64,000 nucleotides of DNA from Lentzea aerocolonigenes (GCF_000974445.1 NZ_BBOJ01000001.1:558001-622000); one strand, 5' to 3'; positions 51,928 through 60,778 are shown, counted from the stretch's first letter. A program made the numbers and translations. Notes: generated by a model not told the origin, from the letters alone.

Positions 51928-52058
51928 CGTTGCGTTCACGGAAGTCGCCAACAAGCTTGTTGCGTTCTGTTTGCATACCCGCAGTTCAGAGGCAAGATAT
52001 TGTTGCAATGGGGCGTAGAACTAACGCAACGATCATGCCGTTGCGTTGCAATGGGATG
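51928..52058. promoter_or_regulatory. Operator cluster between the DUF4097 and HTH/MarR genes
   Basis: CGTTGCGTT or GTTGCGTT occurs at 51928-51936, 51959-51966 and 52039-52047, and inverted as AACGCAACG at 52023-52031. The last two form a perfect 9-bp inverted repeat with a 7-bp spacer. GTTGCAATGGG recurs at 52002 and 52045. Together they look like binding sites of the regulator at 52083. Confidence 0.7.
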
Positions 52059-52082
52059 ACGGTGAACGCTATGGTCTGACGC

Positions 52083-52796
52083 ATGCCAGGAGGTCGACTC
52101 ACCCAGCAGGAACGCCAGCAGATCGCGATCGGCCTCGCCGACGGTCTCGCCTACGCCGAGATCGCGCGCGGCCTGGACCGTCCCACGTCGACGATCACCC
52201 GCGAGGTGATGCGCAACGGCGGTCCCGCCGGCTACAAGGCAGATCTCGCGCAGCTCGGCACCGAACGCCGTGCCCAGCGGCGCAAGCAGTCCACGTCGAA
52301 AGGCCGCCAGCCGCTCGAACGCGCCGACGGCCGCGACCCCGAGGCCGTGCGCGAGTTCGAGGAGGCTTTCTCCGCCATCTTCATCGCGCAGGGCCTGCCC
52401 AAGATGACGGCCAGGGCGTTGGCGTGCCTCTACGCGACGGACTCCGGCAGCCTCAGCGCGTCAGAACTGGTGGCGCACCTTCAGGTCAGTCCGGCGTCGA
52501 TCTCCAAGGCGATGTCGTACCTGGAAGCTCAGGGCCTGATCGGCCGCGTGCGCGACGAACGCCGCCGCGAGCGCTACGTCGTCGACGAGGGCGACATCTG
52601 GTACCAGTCGATGATCGCCAGCGCGGCCGGGACGTCGAAACTCGCCGAGGCCGCGCGAGGAGGAGTCGGCGTCCTCGGTTCCGGCACCCCGGCCGCCGAC
52701 CGCCTGGAGAACATCGCGCGGTTCCTCGACTTCGTGTCCGAGAGCATCGTCAGGGCCGCCGAACAGGCCCGCGACATCCTGCACCCCAAGGGTTAG
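52083..52796 (+). CDS. MarR/GbsR-type regulator with an added N-terminal HTH
   Basis: The 237-aa regulator joins two DNA-binding parts. The N-terminus (about 5-50) is an IS30/HTH_38-type helix-turn-helix (RLTQQERQQIAIGLADGLAY, EIARGLDRPTSTITREV). The C-terminal part is a MarR/GbsR-type winged helix (ASELVAHLQVSPASISKAMS, YLEAQGLIGRVRDERRRERY). Two HTHs in one protein may let it bind the spaced repeats in its promoter. It probably controls the divergent DUF4097 gene. Its last 4 bp overlap the thiolase gene. Confidence 0.85.
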   Translation: MPGGRLTQQERQQIAIGLADGLAYAEIARGLDRPTSTITREVMRNGGPAGYKADLAQLGTERRAQRRKQSTSKGRQPLERADGRDPEAVREFEEAFSAIFIAQGLPKMTARALACLYATDSGSLSASELVAHLQVSPASISKAMSYLEAQGLIGRVRDERRRERYVVDEGDIWYQSMIASAAGTSKLAEAARGGVGVLGSGTPAADRLENIARFLDFVSESIVRAAEQARDILHPKG

Positions 52797-53977
52797 ACGC
52801 GGACTGCCACCGCAACGCCCTGTCCGACGCCCACGCACGCCGCCGCGATCCCGATGCCACCGCCACGCGCCCGCAGGTGCCGCGCCACGTCGATGATCAC
52901 GCGCGGCATCGACGCCCCGAGCGGGTGCCCGTACGCGATCGCGCCGCCGTGGACGTTGACCTTCTCCTTCTCGATCTCCGGCAGGTGGTGCAACACGGAC
53001 AGCGCCATGGCGGCGAACGCCTCGTTGATCTCCCAGAGGTCGACCTGGGCGGCGTCGAGGTGCAGGCGCTTCAACAACTTCCGGATCGCCGAGACGGGCG
53101 CGATCGTGAAGCGGTGCGGCTCCTCGCCGGTCGTCGCGCTGCCGAGCACTTCGCCCAGCGGTGCCACGCCCAGCTCCGCCGCGATCGCCTCCGTGCCGAT
53201 CAACGCGGCCAGCGCGCCGTCGTTGAGCGGTGACGCGTTGCCCGCCGTCACCGACCCGTTCTCCGAGAACGCGGGCTTCAACTTCGCGAGCTTGTCGAGG
53301 CTGGTGTCCGCGCGGACGTTCTCGTCGCGCCGGATCGCCGTCCCGTCCGGCAGCTGCACGGGGAACGCGAAGCCCTCGTGCACGCCCGCGTCCCACGCAG
53401 CAGCAGCGCGACGGTGCGAGCGCAACGCGAAGTTGTCCATCTGCTCGCGTGTGATGCCGAGTTCGTGGGCCACGTTCTCCGCGGCCAGCCCCAACGGCAC
53501 GGTGTAGTGCTTGGGCATCCGCGGGTTCACCAGCCGCCAGCCCAGCGCGGTCGACACGGTCTCCATGCGGTCGGGGAACGGCTTGTCCGGCCGGGCCGTC
53601 ACGAACGGCGCCCGGCTCATCCCCTCGACGCCACCGGCGACGACCAGGTCCGCGTCGCCCGCGGCCACCGCCCGTGCGCCCTGGATGATCGACTCGCCAC
53701 CGGACGCGCACAGCCGGTTCAGCGTCACGCCCGGCACCGACACCGGCAGCCCGGCCAGCAGCGCGGCCATGCGGGCGACGTTGCGGTTGTCCTCGCCGGC
53801 GCCGTTCGCGTCGCCCAGCAGCACGTCGTCGATGCGCGCGAGATCAAGTCCGGGGTAGCGGCGCAGCAGATCGACGATCGGCAGCGCCGCCAGGTCGTCG
53901 ACTCTGATGCCGGAGAGCCCTCCCCGGTACCTGCCGAACGGCGTGCGGGCTGCATCGATGATCAGTGCGCGAGCCAT
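52793..53977 (-). CDS. Acetyl-CoA acetyltransferase (thiolase)
   Basis: The 394-aa thiolase has the acyl-binding Cys90 in LNRLCASGGESI, the conserved HGGAIAYGHPLGAS with the catalytic His, and the late AACVGVGQG with the second Cys. INEAFAAM is typical. It makes or breaks acetoacetyl-CoA (or longer 3-ketoacyl-CoA) and could serve beta-oxidation or PHB/ketone metabolism; it is not linked here to the acetoacetyl-CoA synthetase at 31719. The ATG at 53977 follows ATGGAG; a start at 53995 is less likely. Confidence 0.92.
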   Translation of the reverse strand: MARALIIDAARTPFGRYRGGLSGIRVDDLAALPIVDLLRRYPGLDLARIDDVLLGDANGAGEDNRNVARMAALLAGLPVSVPGVTLNRLCASGGESIIQGARAVAAGDADLVVAGGVEGMSRAPFVTARPDKPFPDRMETVSTALGWRLVNPRMPKHYTVPLGLAAENVAHELGITREQMDNFALRSHRRAAAAWDAGVHEGFAFPVQLPDGTAIRRDENVRADTSLDKLAKLKPAFSENGSVTAGNASPLNDGALAALIGTEAIAAELGVAPLGEVLGSATTGEEPHRFTIAPVSAIRKLLKRLHLDAAQVDLWEINEAFAAMALSVLHHLPEIEKEKVNVHGGAIAYGHPLGASMPRVIIDVARHLRARGGGIGIAAACVGVGQGVAVAVRV

Positions 53978-53995
53978 TACTCCATATTGCGGCAA

Positions 53996-55720
53996 TCAGG
54001 GCTTCAACAAGAAGGGGACGTAGCCGGTTTCCGGGTGAACGTCTGAATCGGTGCTGAACGCCCTCACCTCGACGGCGTGCGCACCGGGTGTCATGGCCGC
54101 CGTGTTGAGTGAAATCCGCCACCGGCCTGCGGCGGCAGGTCCGTCCGCAGTAGTCGGCACGGTGGCGACGTGCGTGCCGTCGAGCCTGATCTCGAACCCC
54201 GCGAGGCCCGCCACGGACGAGTCGAGGGCGTTGATGCGGATCTCCAGCACCACCCGGCCGCGGTTGAAGGCGGCGCCGTTCTCGATGGGCTGACCGCTCG
54301 CGTCCAGGACCTCGGGGACGGGGTCGGCGAGCAGCGGCTTGGCGTCGACGAGTGGTGTGCCGGACTGGCGCTGCGGCGGGTTCGTGGGGCCGGTGAGCTC
54401 GACGTCGGTGTGGGTGACCTGGATGCGTTCCTCGGTCACCAGCTGGACGTTCACGTTGTCGGTGAAGGCCTCTTTGGGCAGGTCGGCGACGGCGGGGAAC
54501 TCCGCGCCGGGCTTCCACGGCGTGCCCTCGACGGCGGGGCGCAGGGGCACCACGACACCGTTGATTCGCACGGCCGTGAGCGGCTCGCTCTCTCGTGACG
54601 GGATGAGGGCGATGCGCAACTGCCCGCCGGTGACGTTCGCGATCGGGTTGGAGCTGACGCTCGCCGGACCGTCCACGCGGACCTGTGGCGTGGGGACGGC
54701 GGGCGGTGCGTCGGCCTTGGCCGTCCGGTAGCCGATCAGGTCGACGCCCGCGCGGATCCGATCGCCCGCGAGCGCCGCGAAGCCGAACAGGGCCGTCGCC
54801 TCGTGCCACTGCGGCACGAACGGCGAGGTGGCCACGACGTCGCCGTCCCGCACGAGCTGGGTGCCGTCCTTGGTCAGCACGATCTCCCAGCGCACGGTCA
54901 CGCCGGGCAGCGCGGCGGGGAGGGCCTTGACCGCCGTGCCGTTCGGGACGAGCTCGACGACCGAGTTGCCGGAGGGGTCCGTCGAGACGGTCGCGCGGAT
55001 CGTGTTGGGCGGCACCGGATCGCCCTGGACGCTCACCGGCCCCGGCACCAGGTCGAGCAGCAGCTTGCCGCCGGTGCTCGGGGCGTCCGTCTCGATCACC
55101 ACGCGGCTCTCGTCGTCGCTGCGGACGAACGGCGTGCGGGACCTCAACGTGACGGCACGGGTGCCGCAGCTGCTGCTGATGATGAGCCGGTCGTGATCGT
55201 CCTCGTCGCCGGACGTGGCGCGGGCGCAGTCGGTGCGCTTGGCGAGCCGCCACCGTTGCAGATCGGGCTCGTCGGGGGCGTCGAAGCGGTCGACGAACGT
55301 GTACGGGGCGCTGTCGGCGCGTGGTGTGGCCGTGGTCCTGGCGGGCTGCGAGCGTTGGCCGAACGAGTCGACGGCGCGAATCTCGATCTGCTGCTCGCGG
55401 TCGTTGACCAGGCCGTTGAGCTGGGTGCCCTGGCGTGTGACGAGCTTCGTCCGCTCGCCCCACCGCACCTCGTACGCGGGTGCGTCGCCGGCCCAGTTGA
55501 GCTGGATCTTGTGGTGGCCGCCGCGCGCGACGACACCGGTCGGTGTGGCCGGGCGGCTCTGCGGGCTCGGCACGAGCACCTGCTCCGCCACGTACGGCTT
55601 GAGCTTCGTCGGCGGCGGGGGAGCGGTGGGCAGGGTCGAGTCGCTCCCGCCGGTGTCGCGCAGGACGATCACGCCGACCACCAGCGCGAGGCCCGCGACA
55701 GCGAAGGCGACCCGCTTCAT
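53996..55720 (-). CDS. Membrane-anchored extracellular protein with FnIII and lectin-like domains
   Basis: The 574-aa protein has an N-terminal anchor (RVAFAVAGLALVVGVIVLRD), a Pro linker, an FnIII-like domain (PAYEVRWGERTKLVTRQGTQ to QQIEIRAVDSFGQRS) and a LamG/concanavalin-like domain (VDRFDAPDEPDLQRWRLAKR, one Cys pair). The C-terminal ~200 residues form further beta domains (DGTHVATVPTTADGPAAAGR). No enzyme motif is visible. A paralogue lies just upstream on the same strand (55739-57289, 18-bp gap). It probably binds carbohydrate or peptidoglycan, which is inference. Confidence 0.68.
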   Translation of the reverse strand: MKRVAFAVAGLALVVGVIVLRDTGGSDSTLPTAPPPPTKLKPYVAEQVLVPSPQSRPATPTGVVARGGHHKIQLNWAGDAPAYEVRWGERTKLVTRQGTQLNGLVNDREQQIEIRAVDSFGQRSQPARTTATPRADSAPYTFVDRFDAPDEPDLQRWRLAKRTDCARATSGDEDDHDRLIISSSCGTRAVTLRSRTPFVRSDDESRVVIETDAPSTGGKLLLDLVPGPVSVQGDPVPPNTIRATVSTDPSGNSVVELVPNGTAVKALPAALPGVTVRWEIVLTKDGTQLVRDGDVVATSPFVPQWHEATALFGFAALAGDRIRAGVDLIGYRTAKADAPPAVPTPQVRVDGPASVSSNPIANVTGGQLRIALIPSRESEPLTAVRINGVVVPLRPAVEGTPWKPGAEFPAVADLPKEAFTDNVNVQLVTEERIQVTHTDVELTGPTNPPQRQSGTPLVDAKPLLADPVPEVLDASGQPIENGAAFNRGRVVLEIRINALDSSVAGLAGFEIRLDGTHVATVPTTADGPAAAGRWRISLNTAAMTPGAHAVEVRAFSTDSDVHPETGYVPFLLKP

Positions 55721-55738
55721 AGCGTCACGCTAAGGCGT

Positions 55739-57289
55739 TCAACCCAGCTCGAACACGGTTTCCGCGATAACGGGTTCGCCATGGTCCGCCGGAAGGACGA
55801 TGAGCTTGAGCCGAGCGTGTGACCTGGGCGTCAGCTTCTTCGTGTCGAGCCAGAATTCGTGCCTGCCGGGCACCCCCGGCCCCTGCTCGTCGGTGGGCAG
55901 GGAGACGATCCGCTTGCCGTCCAGTTCGAGCTCGCAGCCGCGGTGGCCGATGGCGTTGATCTCGGCCGTGACGAGGATGCGGCCGGTCGGTCGAAGTGGC
56001 TGCGGGGGCTTGGTGCCGTCCTCGTGCATCACGTGCAGCCGCGGGGCACCGGTCTTGATGCCGCCGGGCCGGTCCGTGAGCCTCGGAAGCGTGCCGGGGC
56101 GACTTTCGGGCTTGCGGATGACCACGAGCTGAGCGTCCGGGACGGCCGGGATCTTCCTGGTGCTGACCGGGATGTCGGTGACCTCGACCTGGTTGCCCGG
56201 CCTGGAGGTGACGATCTTCGCCGCGATCGCGTCCTGCGGCAGTTCGGTGTCCTGCTGGAGCCCGATCACCTCGGTCGGGACCGCTCGTTCCGGCACGCCG
56301 CCGACGCCGAACGCGTCCAGGAAGCCGCCGCCGTCGATCCTGATCCGCGGGTGCACTATCGGCGACTTGATCGCCACGGGCTCGTAGGCGACCACCACGC
56401 CGTCGCGCAGGGCGACCACCGCGTCCGGCAGCACCCGCATCTCCCACCGGTGCCGCACGCCCGCCACGAGGCCGGTCATGGGGGAGTCGCCGAGCGCGAC
56501 CTGCTTGCCGGTGCGGGGAAGTTCGGGGTCGGCGATGATCCGCGTGCCCTGGGTCGTGACGTCGAGGCTGACCGTGCCGTGGGGCTGGAGGTCGGTCTCG
56601 TTGAGGTACTGCCACGGGTCCGGCAGCAACGTGAGCTGCACGTGACTCGACTCGACCGCGCCGCCGACACTGATGACCGCCCGCCCCGTCGCGCCGTCCG
56701 CCGCGGGAACCCCGAACCTGATGGGCGTGTTCGACTGGAACGCCGCCATGGGGCAGTCGACGTCGATGCGCCTGCCAGGCCCGAACGCCCGCAACCCGAG
56801 GCACTCCGGCTCGGCCTCGATCCGCCACTTGCGCGGGTCGAGCGCCTCGGGCCCGTCGAACCTGTCGACCTGGCCGACGAGCAGGTCGTCCCACTTGTCG
56901 TCGTAGAGGTCCTTGGGCGTCGCGGCGATCCTGAGCGGCTCGGACCGCTTCCCGGTCGCGCTGACCGCCCGGATCTCGACCTCGGTCTGCTGATCGGGAT
57001 CGAGGTCGGCGAGCTCGACCTCGGGACCGGGCACGAGCTGCTCTTTGCCGTTCCAGCGCACCTCGTAGGCCGGCGCGGACCCGTTCCACGCGAGCTGCAG
57101 CGCGTCCGGGTCGAGCGCCTGAGCCCTGGCGTTGGCGGGTTTCGTCGGTTCCTGCAACGCGACGACCTCGACCCCGTCAGCGATTTCTCGTTTGAGGGTG
57201 TCCGGTGCGTCGCCGGTCCGGAGCGCCACGACGGCGGCGACGACGAGCGCGAAACCACCGAGCCCACCGGCGAGCGTCCGTCGATCCAC
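55739..57289 (-). CDS. Membrane-anchored extracellular protein, paralogue of the next gene
   Basis: The 516-aa protein has the same plan as the product of 53996-55720: an N-terminal anchor (LAGGLGGFALVVAAVVALRT), an FnIII-like segment (PAYEVRWNGKEQLVPGPEVE to QQTEVEIRAVSATGKRS), the VDRFDGPEALDPRKWRIEAE LamG-like domain with a Cys pair, and C-terminal beta domains. The GTG start is weakly supported. It precedes the paralogue by 18 bp and follows tyrA by 9 bp, so the three genes are cotranscribed. No family name is recognised. Confidence 0.68.
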   Translation of the reverse strand: MDRRTLAGGLGGFALVVAAVVALRTGDAPDTLKREIADGVEVVALQEPTKPANARAQALDPDALQLAWNGSAPAYEVRWNGKEQLVPGPEVELADLDPDQQTEVEIRAVSATGKRSEPLRIAATPKDLYDDKWDDLLVGQVDRFDGPEALDPRKWRIEAEPECLGLRAFGPGRRIDVDCPMAAFQSNTPIRFGVPAADGATGRAVISVGGAVESSHVQLTLLPDPWQYLNETDLQPHGTVSLDVTTQGTRIIADPELPRTGKQVALGDSPMTGLVAGVRHRWEMRVLPDAVVALRDGVVVAYEPVAIKSPIVHPRIRIDGGGFLDAFGVGGVPERAVPTEVIGLQQDTELPQDAIAAKIVTSRPGNQVEVTDIPVSTRKIPAVPDAQLVVIRKPESRPGTLPRLTDRPGGIKTGAPRLHVMHEDGTKPPQPLRPTGRILVTAEINAIGHRGCELELDGKRIVSLPTDEQGPGVPGRHEFWLDTKKLTPRSHARLKLIVLPADHGEPVIAETVFELG

Positions 57290-57298
57290 CCGGCGACC

Positions 57299-58237
57299 TT
57301 ACGACGTTTCCGCTTCGGCGGTGCTACCGTTCAGCCCAACCACGCGCCCACCCCGCGACCCGAGATTCCGGAGCGCCGCGAGCGCCCCCGGCTTGGTCAG
57401 GTCGATCGTGACTTTGGTGCGCTGAGGCTGGTTGACCAGCGCGTTCCTGCCCTCGTGCCCGGCCTCGATGGTCTTGGCGAGCCCTCCGGTGGACGCCAAC
57501 GACCCCCGTGCGGCACCCAGCCGTCCGAGGGCGTCGTCGACGGCCATGAGAAGCGCGTCACGGTTCCCCTCACACATCGCCCGCACGAGCTCGGGCCTGC
57601 TGCCCGCCACCCTCGTGCCGTCCCCGAAGCTGCCCGCCGCCAGCGCCATGGCGAGCGGCCCGCCGTCCGCCCCGACCGCAGCGAGGATCGCCGCCATGAC
57701 GTGGGGAAGGTGACTGATCCGCGCGACCGCCTCGTCGTGCTCCTCGGGCGTGGTCGGCACCACGTGCGCGCCGAGGTCCAGCGCGAGCTGCATGACGTCG
57801 TTGAGGTGCTCGCCGGCCTCCTCGGGCGTGACGACCCAGGCGGCGTTCTGGAAGAGAGTCTCTGATCCCGCGTCCCAACCGCTCTGGCTGGTGCCGGCCA
57901 TGGGGTGGCCACCGACGAAGCGCACCTCGGGCGCGTACCGGTGGACGGCGTCGTGGACCGGCCCTTTGACGCTGGTCACGTCGGTGAGGCGGGTGTTCTT
58001 CGGGATCTTGCGCAGAAGGTCGGGCAGCGCGGGCAGCGGCACGGCGAGGACCACGAGGGCCTCGGGATTGCGGCTGAGGGCCTCGTCCACGCTCGTGATG
58101 TCGAAGCCCTCAGCGCGCGCCTTGTCCGCGTCGTCGTTGCTCGCCGTCGCACCCCACACGGTGCGCCCGGCAGCCTTGGCGGCCCGCAGCACGGAGCCGC
58201 CGATCAGTCCCAGTCCGATCACGCACACGTCTCGCAC
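57299..58237 (-). CDS. tyrA: Prephenate dehydrogenase
   Basis: The 312-aa enzyme has the Rossmann motif CVIGLGLIGGSVLRAAKAAG, followed by the prephenate dehydrogenase core: TDVTSVKGPV, FVGGHPMAGTSQSGWDAG and LPHVMAAILAAVGADGGPLA, with the active-site His in HPMAG. It converts prephenate to 4-hydroxyphenylpyruvate for tyrosine. The C-terminal tail is short and has no ACT domain, so the usual feedback site is not visible. It heads the run that also contains the two FnIII-type proteins; the linkage to them has no obvious logic. Confidence 0.92.
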   Translation of the reverse strand: MRDVCVIGLGLIGGSVLRAAKAAGRTVWGATASNDDADKARAEGFDITSVDEALSRNPEALVVLAVPLPALPDLLRKIPKNTRLTDVTSVKGPVHDAVHRYAPEVRFVGGHPMAGTSQSGWDAGSETLFQNAAWVVTPEEAGEHLNDVMQLALDLGAHVVPTTPEEHDEAVARISHLPHVMAAILAAVGADGGPLAMALAAGSFGDGTRVAGSRPELVRAMCEGNRDALLMAVDDALGRLGAARGSLASTGGLAKTIEAGHEGRNALVNQPQRTKVTIDLTKPGALAALRNLGSRGGRVVGLNGSTAEAETS

Positions 58238-58270
58238 GCGTCCATCATTCCGTGCGAGGCGTGCTGGGAA

Positions 58271-59476
58271 CTACCGCAGGGCGTCCAACGCGAACGCCGC
58301 ATACGTCGCCACCCCGTGCTCCATCGCGGCTTCGTCGAACAGCACCCGGTTCGAGTGGTTCGGCGCGGCCTCCTCCAAGTCGATCCCCCGCGGGCACGCC
58401 CCGAGGAACGCCAACGCCCCCGGCACCCGTTGCAGCACGTAGGAGAAGTCCTCCGCGCCCATCAACGGGTCCTGCATCGCCTCGCTCCACGTCGGCCCCA
58501 TCGCCCGCGCCGCCAGGTCCACCACGTGCTGCCCGACCACGTCGTCGTTCACCGTCACCGGATAGCCCGGCACGATGCTGACCTCGGCGTGGCACCCGTA
58601 CGCGGCGGCCGTGTGCTTCACGAGCTGCTTGAGCTCCTTGTGCACCTGGGTCCGCGTGGTCTCCGACAGGGTCCGGATCGTCCCGTCCAGCGTCGCGGTC
58701 TCCGGGATGATGTTCGTCGTCGTGCCCGCCTTGATCTGCGCGACCGTCACCACGGCCGGCTGGTGCACGCTGATCCGCCGTCCGAGCATCGTCTGGATGG
58801 CGCCGACCATCGCCGCGGCGGCCGGCACCGGGTCGAGGGCGTTGTGCGGCATGGCGCCGTGGCCGCCTCGGCCCTTCACGTGGATGTGGAACGTGTCCGC
58901 GGAGGCCATCATCGGGCCCGGCCGGCACGTCACCACGCCCGACTTCATCGTCGAGGTGATGTGCAAGGCGAACGCCTTTTCCACGCCGTCGTCGAGCAGG
59001 CCTTCCTCGATCATGTAGCGGGCGCCGTGGTAGCCCTCCTCGCCCGGCTGGAACATGAAGAGCACCCGGCCGCGCAGGGCGTCGCGCCGGTCCGCGAGCA
59101 GCCGGGCGGACGAGGCCAGCATCGCCACGTGCGTGTCGTGGCCGCACGCGTGCATGTTGCCGTCCACTTCGGACGCGTAGGGCAGGCCCGTGTCCTCCTG
59201 GAGCGGGAGGCCGTCCATGTCGCCGCGCAGCAGGACCGTGGGGCCCGGCTGGTCGCCTTCGAGCACCGCCACGACCGAGGTCGTCGACTCGCCCTTCGTG
59301 ACCTTGAGGGGGAGCCCCTCCAACGCGTGCAGGATCGCCGCCTGCGTCTTGGGGAGCTGGAGTCCTTGTTCGGGGTGCCGGTGGATCTGCCTGCGCAGCG
59401 CCACCGTGCGGGGCTGGAGCGCGCGCGCCCCTTCGAGCAGTCCGACGAGACGGGGGTCCGGCGTAGTTGTGCTCAT
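58271..59476 (-). CDS. M20-family amidohydrolase (N-acyl amino acid / peptide deacylase)
   Basis: The 401-aa zinc amidohydrolase begins RRQIHRHPEQGLQLPKTQAA and contains GDMDGLPL, ACGHDTHVAM, MFQPGEEGYHGARYMIEEGL and later GAEDFSYVLQRVPGALAFLG, the dinuclear metal sites of the IAA-amino-acid hydrolase/carboxypeptidase G2-like group. No signal peptide is seen. The natural substrate is unknown. It starts 60 bp from, and diverges from, the tadA operon. It reads on the same strand as tyrA and lies 33 bp upstream of it. Confidence 0.9.
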   Translation of the reverse strand: MSTTTPDPRLVGLLEGARALQPRTVALRRQIHRHPEQGLQLPKTQAAILHALEGLPLKVTKGESTTSVVAVLEGDQPGPTVLLRGDMDGLPLQEDTGLPYASEVDGNMHACGHDTHVAMLASSARLLADRRDALRGRVLFMFQPGEEGYHGARYMIEEGLLDDGVEKAFALHITSTMKSGVVTCRPGPMMASADTFHIHVKGRGGHGAMPHNALDPVPAAAAMVGAIQTMLGRRISVHQPAVVTVAQIKAGTTTNIIPETATLDGTIRTLSETTRTQVHKELKQLVKHTAAAYGCHAEVSIVPGYPVTVNDDVVGQHVVDLAARAMGPTWSEAMQDPLMGAEDFSYVLQRVPGALAFLGACPRGIDLEEAAPNHSNRVLFDEAAMEHGVATYAAFALDALR

Positions 59477-59536
59477 CTACCGATGGTGCCACCACCTCGG
59501 CTACCGGGAAGGTCGTCTGGGCCCTACGGTGTGCAC

Positions 59537-60025
59537 ATGACAGAGCAGGAGCCGGTCAACGGCTTCGCGGTCGCGGTGGTCCGCGAGGACGGCCGCTGGC
59601 GGTGCAGCAAGATGGACAGCTCCGCGCTGTCGGAGCTGGACGCGGCGATCACTCAGCTGCGCCAACTCAGGTCGACCGGCGCGGTCTTCGGGCTGCTGGC
59701 CGTCGACGAGGAGTTCTTCATCATCCTGCGTCCCGTGCCCGGCGGCGTCGCGCTGCTGCTCTCGGACGCGGCCGCCGCGCTCGACTACGACATCGCGGCC
59801 GACGTCCTCGACCTGTTGCGCATCGAACCTCCGGACGAGGAGGACGACGAGCTCTGGCCGGAGGGTGATCTCGGCATCCTCGCCGACCTCGGCATGCCCT
59901 CGCACGAGCTCCAGATCATCGTCGACGAGATCGACCTCTACCCGGACGAGCAGCTCCAGATGATCGCCCAGCGCGTCGGCTTCATCGACGAGCTCACGAA
60001 GCTGCTTCCCACCATCCAGGCGTGA
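59537..60025 (+). CDS. tRNA adenosine deaminase-associated protein
   Basis: The 162-aa protein is the conserved actinobacterial partner gene of tadA. It begins EPVNGFAVAVVREDGRWRCS and has LRSTGAVFGLLAVDEEFFII, RPVPGGVALLLSDAAAALDY, an acidic stretch (EPPDEEDDELWPEGDL) and the helical end DEQLQMIAQRVGFIDELTKL. Its TGA overlaps the GTG start of tadA, so the two are translated together. The role is not established; association with TadA is by conserved synteny. Long open frame to the left (to 57905) is not coding. Confidence 0.88.
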   Translation: MTEQEPVNGFAVAVVREDGRWRCSKMDSSALSELDAAITQLRQLRSTGAVFGLLAVDEEFFIILRPVPGGVALLLSDAAAALDYDIAADVLDLLRIEPPDEEDDELWPEGDLGILADLGMPSHELQIIVDEIDLYPDEQLQMIAQRVGFIDELTKLLPTIQA

Positions 60026-60471
60026 TCTCCGCGGAGGACATGGTCAGAGCCGCCCTGCACGCGGCCGCCGGCTCGGGCCAGGACGTGCCGATCGGCGCCG
60101 TCGTCTACTCACCGACGGGCGAGGTGCTGGCCGAGGCCTGCAACGCACGTGAGGCGCTGGGCGACCCGACCGCGCACGCCGAGATCCTGGCCCTGCGCGA
60201 GGCGGCCACGAAGTTCGGCGACGGCTGGCGCCTCGACGGCTGCACCCTCGCCGTGACCCTGGAACCGTGCACGATGTGCGCCGGCGCGTTGGTGCTGGCG
60301 CGTGTTTCTCGTCTCGTTTTCGGCGCCTGGGAGCCCAAAACAGGCGCTGTGGGGTCGCTGTGGGACGTCGTGCGCGACCGCCGGCTCAACCACCGGCCCG
60401 AGGTGCAGGGCGGTGTGCTGGAGTCGGAGTGCGCTGACCTGCTGGAACGCTTCTTCCGGACCCAGCGTTAA
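60022..60471 (+). CDS. tadA: tRNA adenosine(34) deaminase
   Basis: The 149-aa zinc deaminase edits the wobble adenosine of tRNA-Arg(ACG) to inosine; this window carries such a tRNA at 33952. It has HAEILALREAA (His52, Glu54) and EPCTMCAGAL (Cys83, Cys86), the zinc and catalytic residues, and the typical WRLDGCTLAVTLE. The GTG start overlaps the partner gene stop by 4 bp. The length is normal. Confidence 0.95.
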   Translation: MISAEDMVRAALHAAAGSGQDVPIGAVVYSPTGEVLAEACNAREALGDPTAHAEILALREAATKFGDGWRLDGCTLAVTLEPCTMCAGALVLARVSRLVFGAWEPKTGAVGSLWDVVRDRRLNHRPEVQGGVLESECADLLERFFRTQR

Positions 60472-60503
60472 CCCGGTGGATCGGGCTGTGTATTGTTCTT
60501 ACC

Positions 60504-60588
60504 GGTGGCGTGTCCGAGCGGCCGAAGGAGCACGCCTCGAAAGCGTGTGAGGTGCAAGCCTCCGTGGGTTCAAATCCCACCGCCACCG
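60504..60588 (+). tRNA. tRNA-Ser (anticodon CGA)
   Basis: An 85-nt class II tRNA. The acceptor GGTGGCG pairs with CGCCACC (60581-60587) and G60588 is the discriminator. The anticodon stem CACGC/GCGTG encloses CTCGAAA, so the anticodon is CGA. The variable arm is long. A TATTGT box lies about eight bases before the 5' end. Confidence 0.96.
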
Positions 60589-60596
60589 CTCATGAA

Positions 60597-60626
60597 GGGC
60601 CCCGGATCTGATCCGGGGCCCTTTTT
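60597..60626 (+). terminator. Rho-independent terminator after tRNA-Ser(CGA)
   Basis: A perfect 12-bp stem (60597-60608 with 60610-60621) and a 1-base centre are followed by TTTTT. Confidence 0.92.
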
Positions 60627-60632
60627 GCGTTC

Positions 60633-60722
60633 TCAGGCGGGCGAGCTCACGTGCAGGACGTTGTCGGCGGGGTCGTGCACCCGCATCTCGTAGATCCCCC
60701 ATGGCCGGACCGCGGGCGGTTC
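60633..60722 (-). pseudogene. C-terminal relic of a VOC-family gene
   Basis: The 29-residue end EPPAVRPWGIYEMRVHDPAD then NVLHVSSPA-stop has the final strand of a glyoxalase/VOC domain (xWGxYExRVxDPxxNVLxV). A stop codon occurs about four codons upstream, so no full gene exists. It is a remnant of a lost VOC gene. Confidence 0.7.
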
Positions 60723-60778
60723 GGCGACAGCTCATCAGAACCCCCTCCGTCACAGGCACGTCTTGCCTGGTGTCGATC

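Noticed and set aside
52083..52220. IS30-type transposase remnant
   Set aside because: The HTH_38-like segment is fused in frame to a full MarR-type domain and is followed by a normal stop, so it is a regulator rather than an insertion sequence.
57905..60025. A 706-aa frame that would extend the tadA-associated protein far upstream
   Set aside because: The extension is antisense to tyrA and the M20 gene. The 162-aa form from 59537 has the family length.
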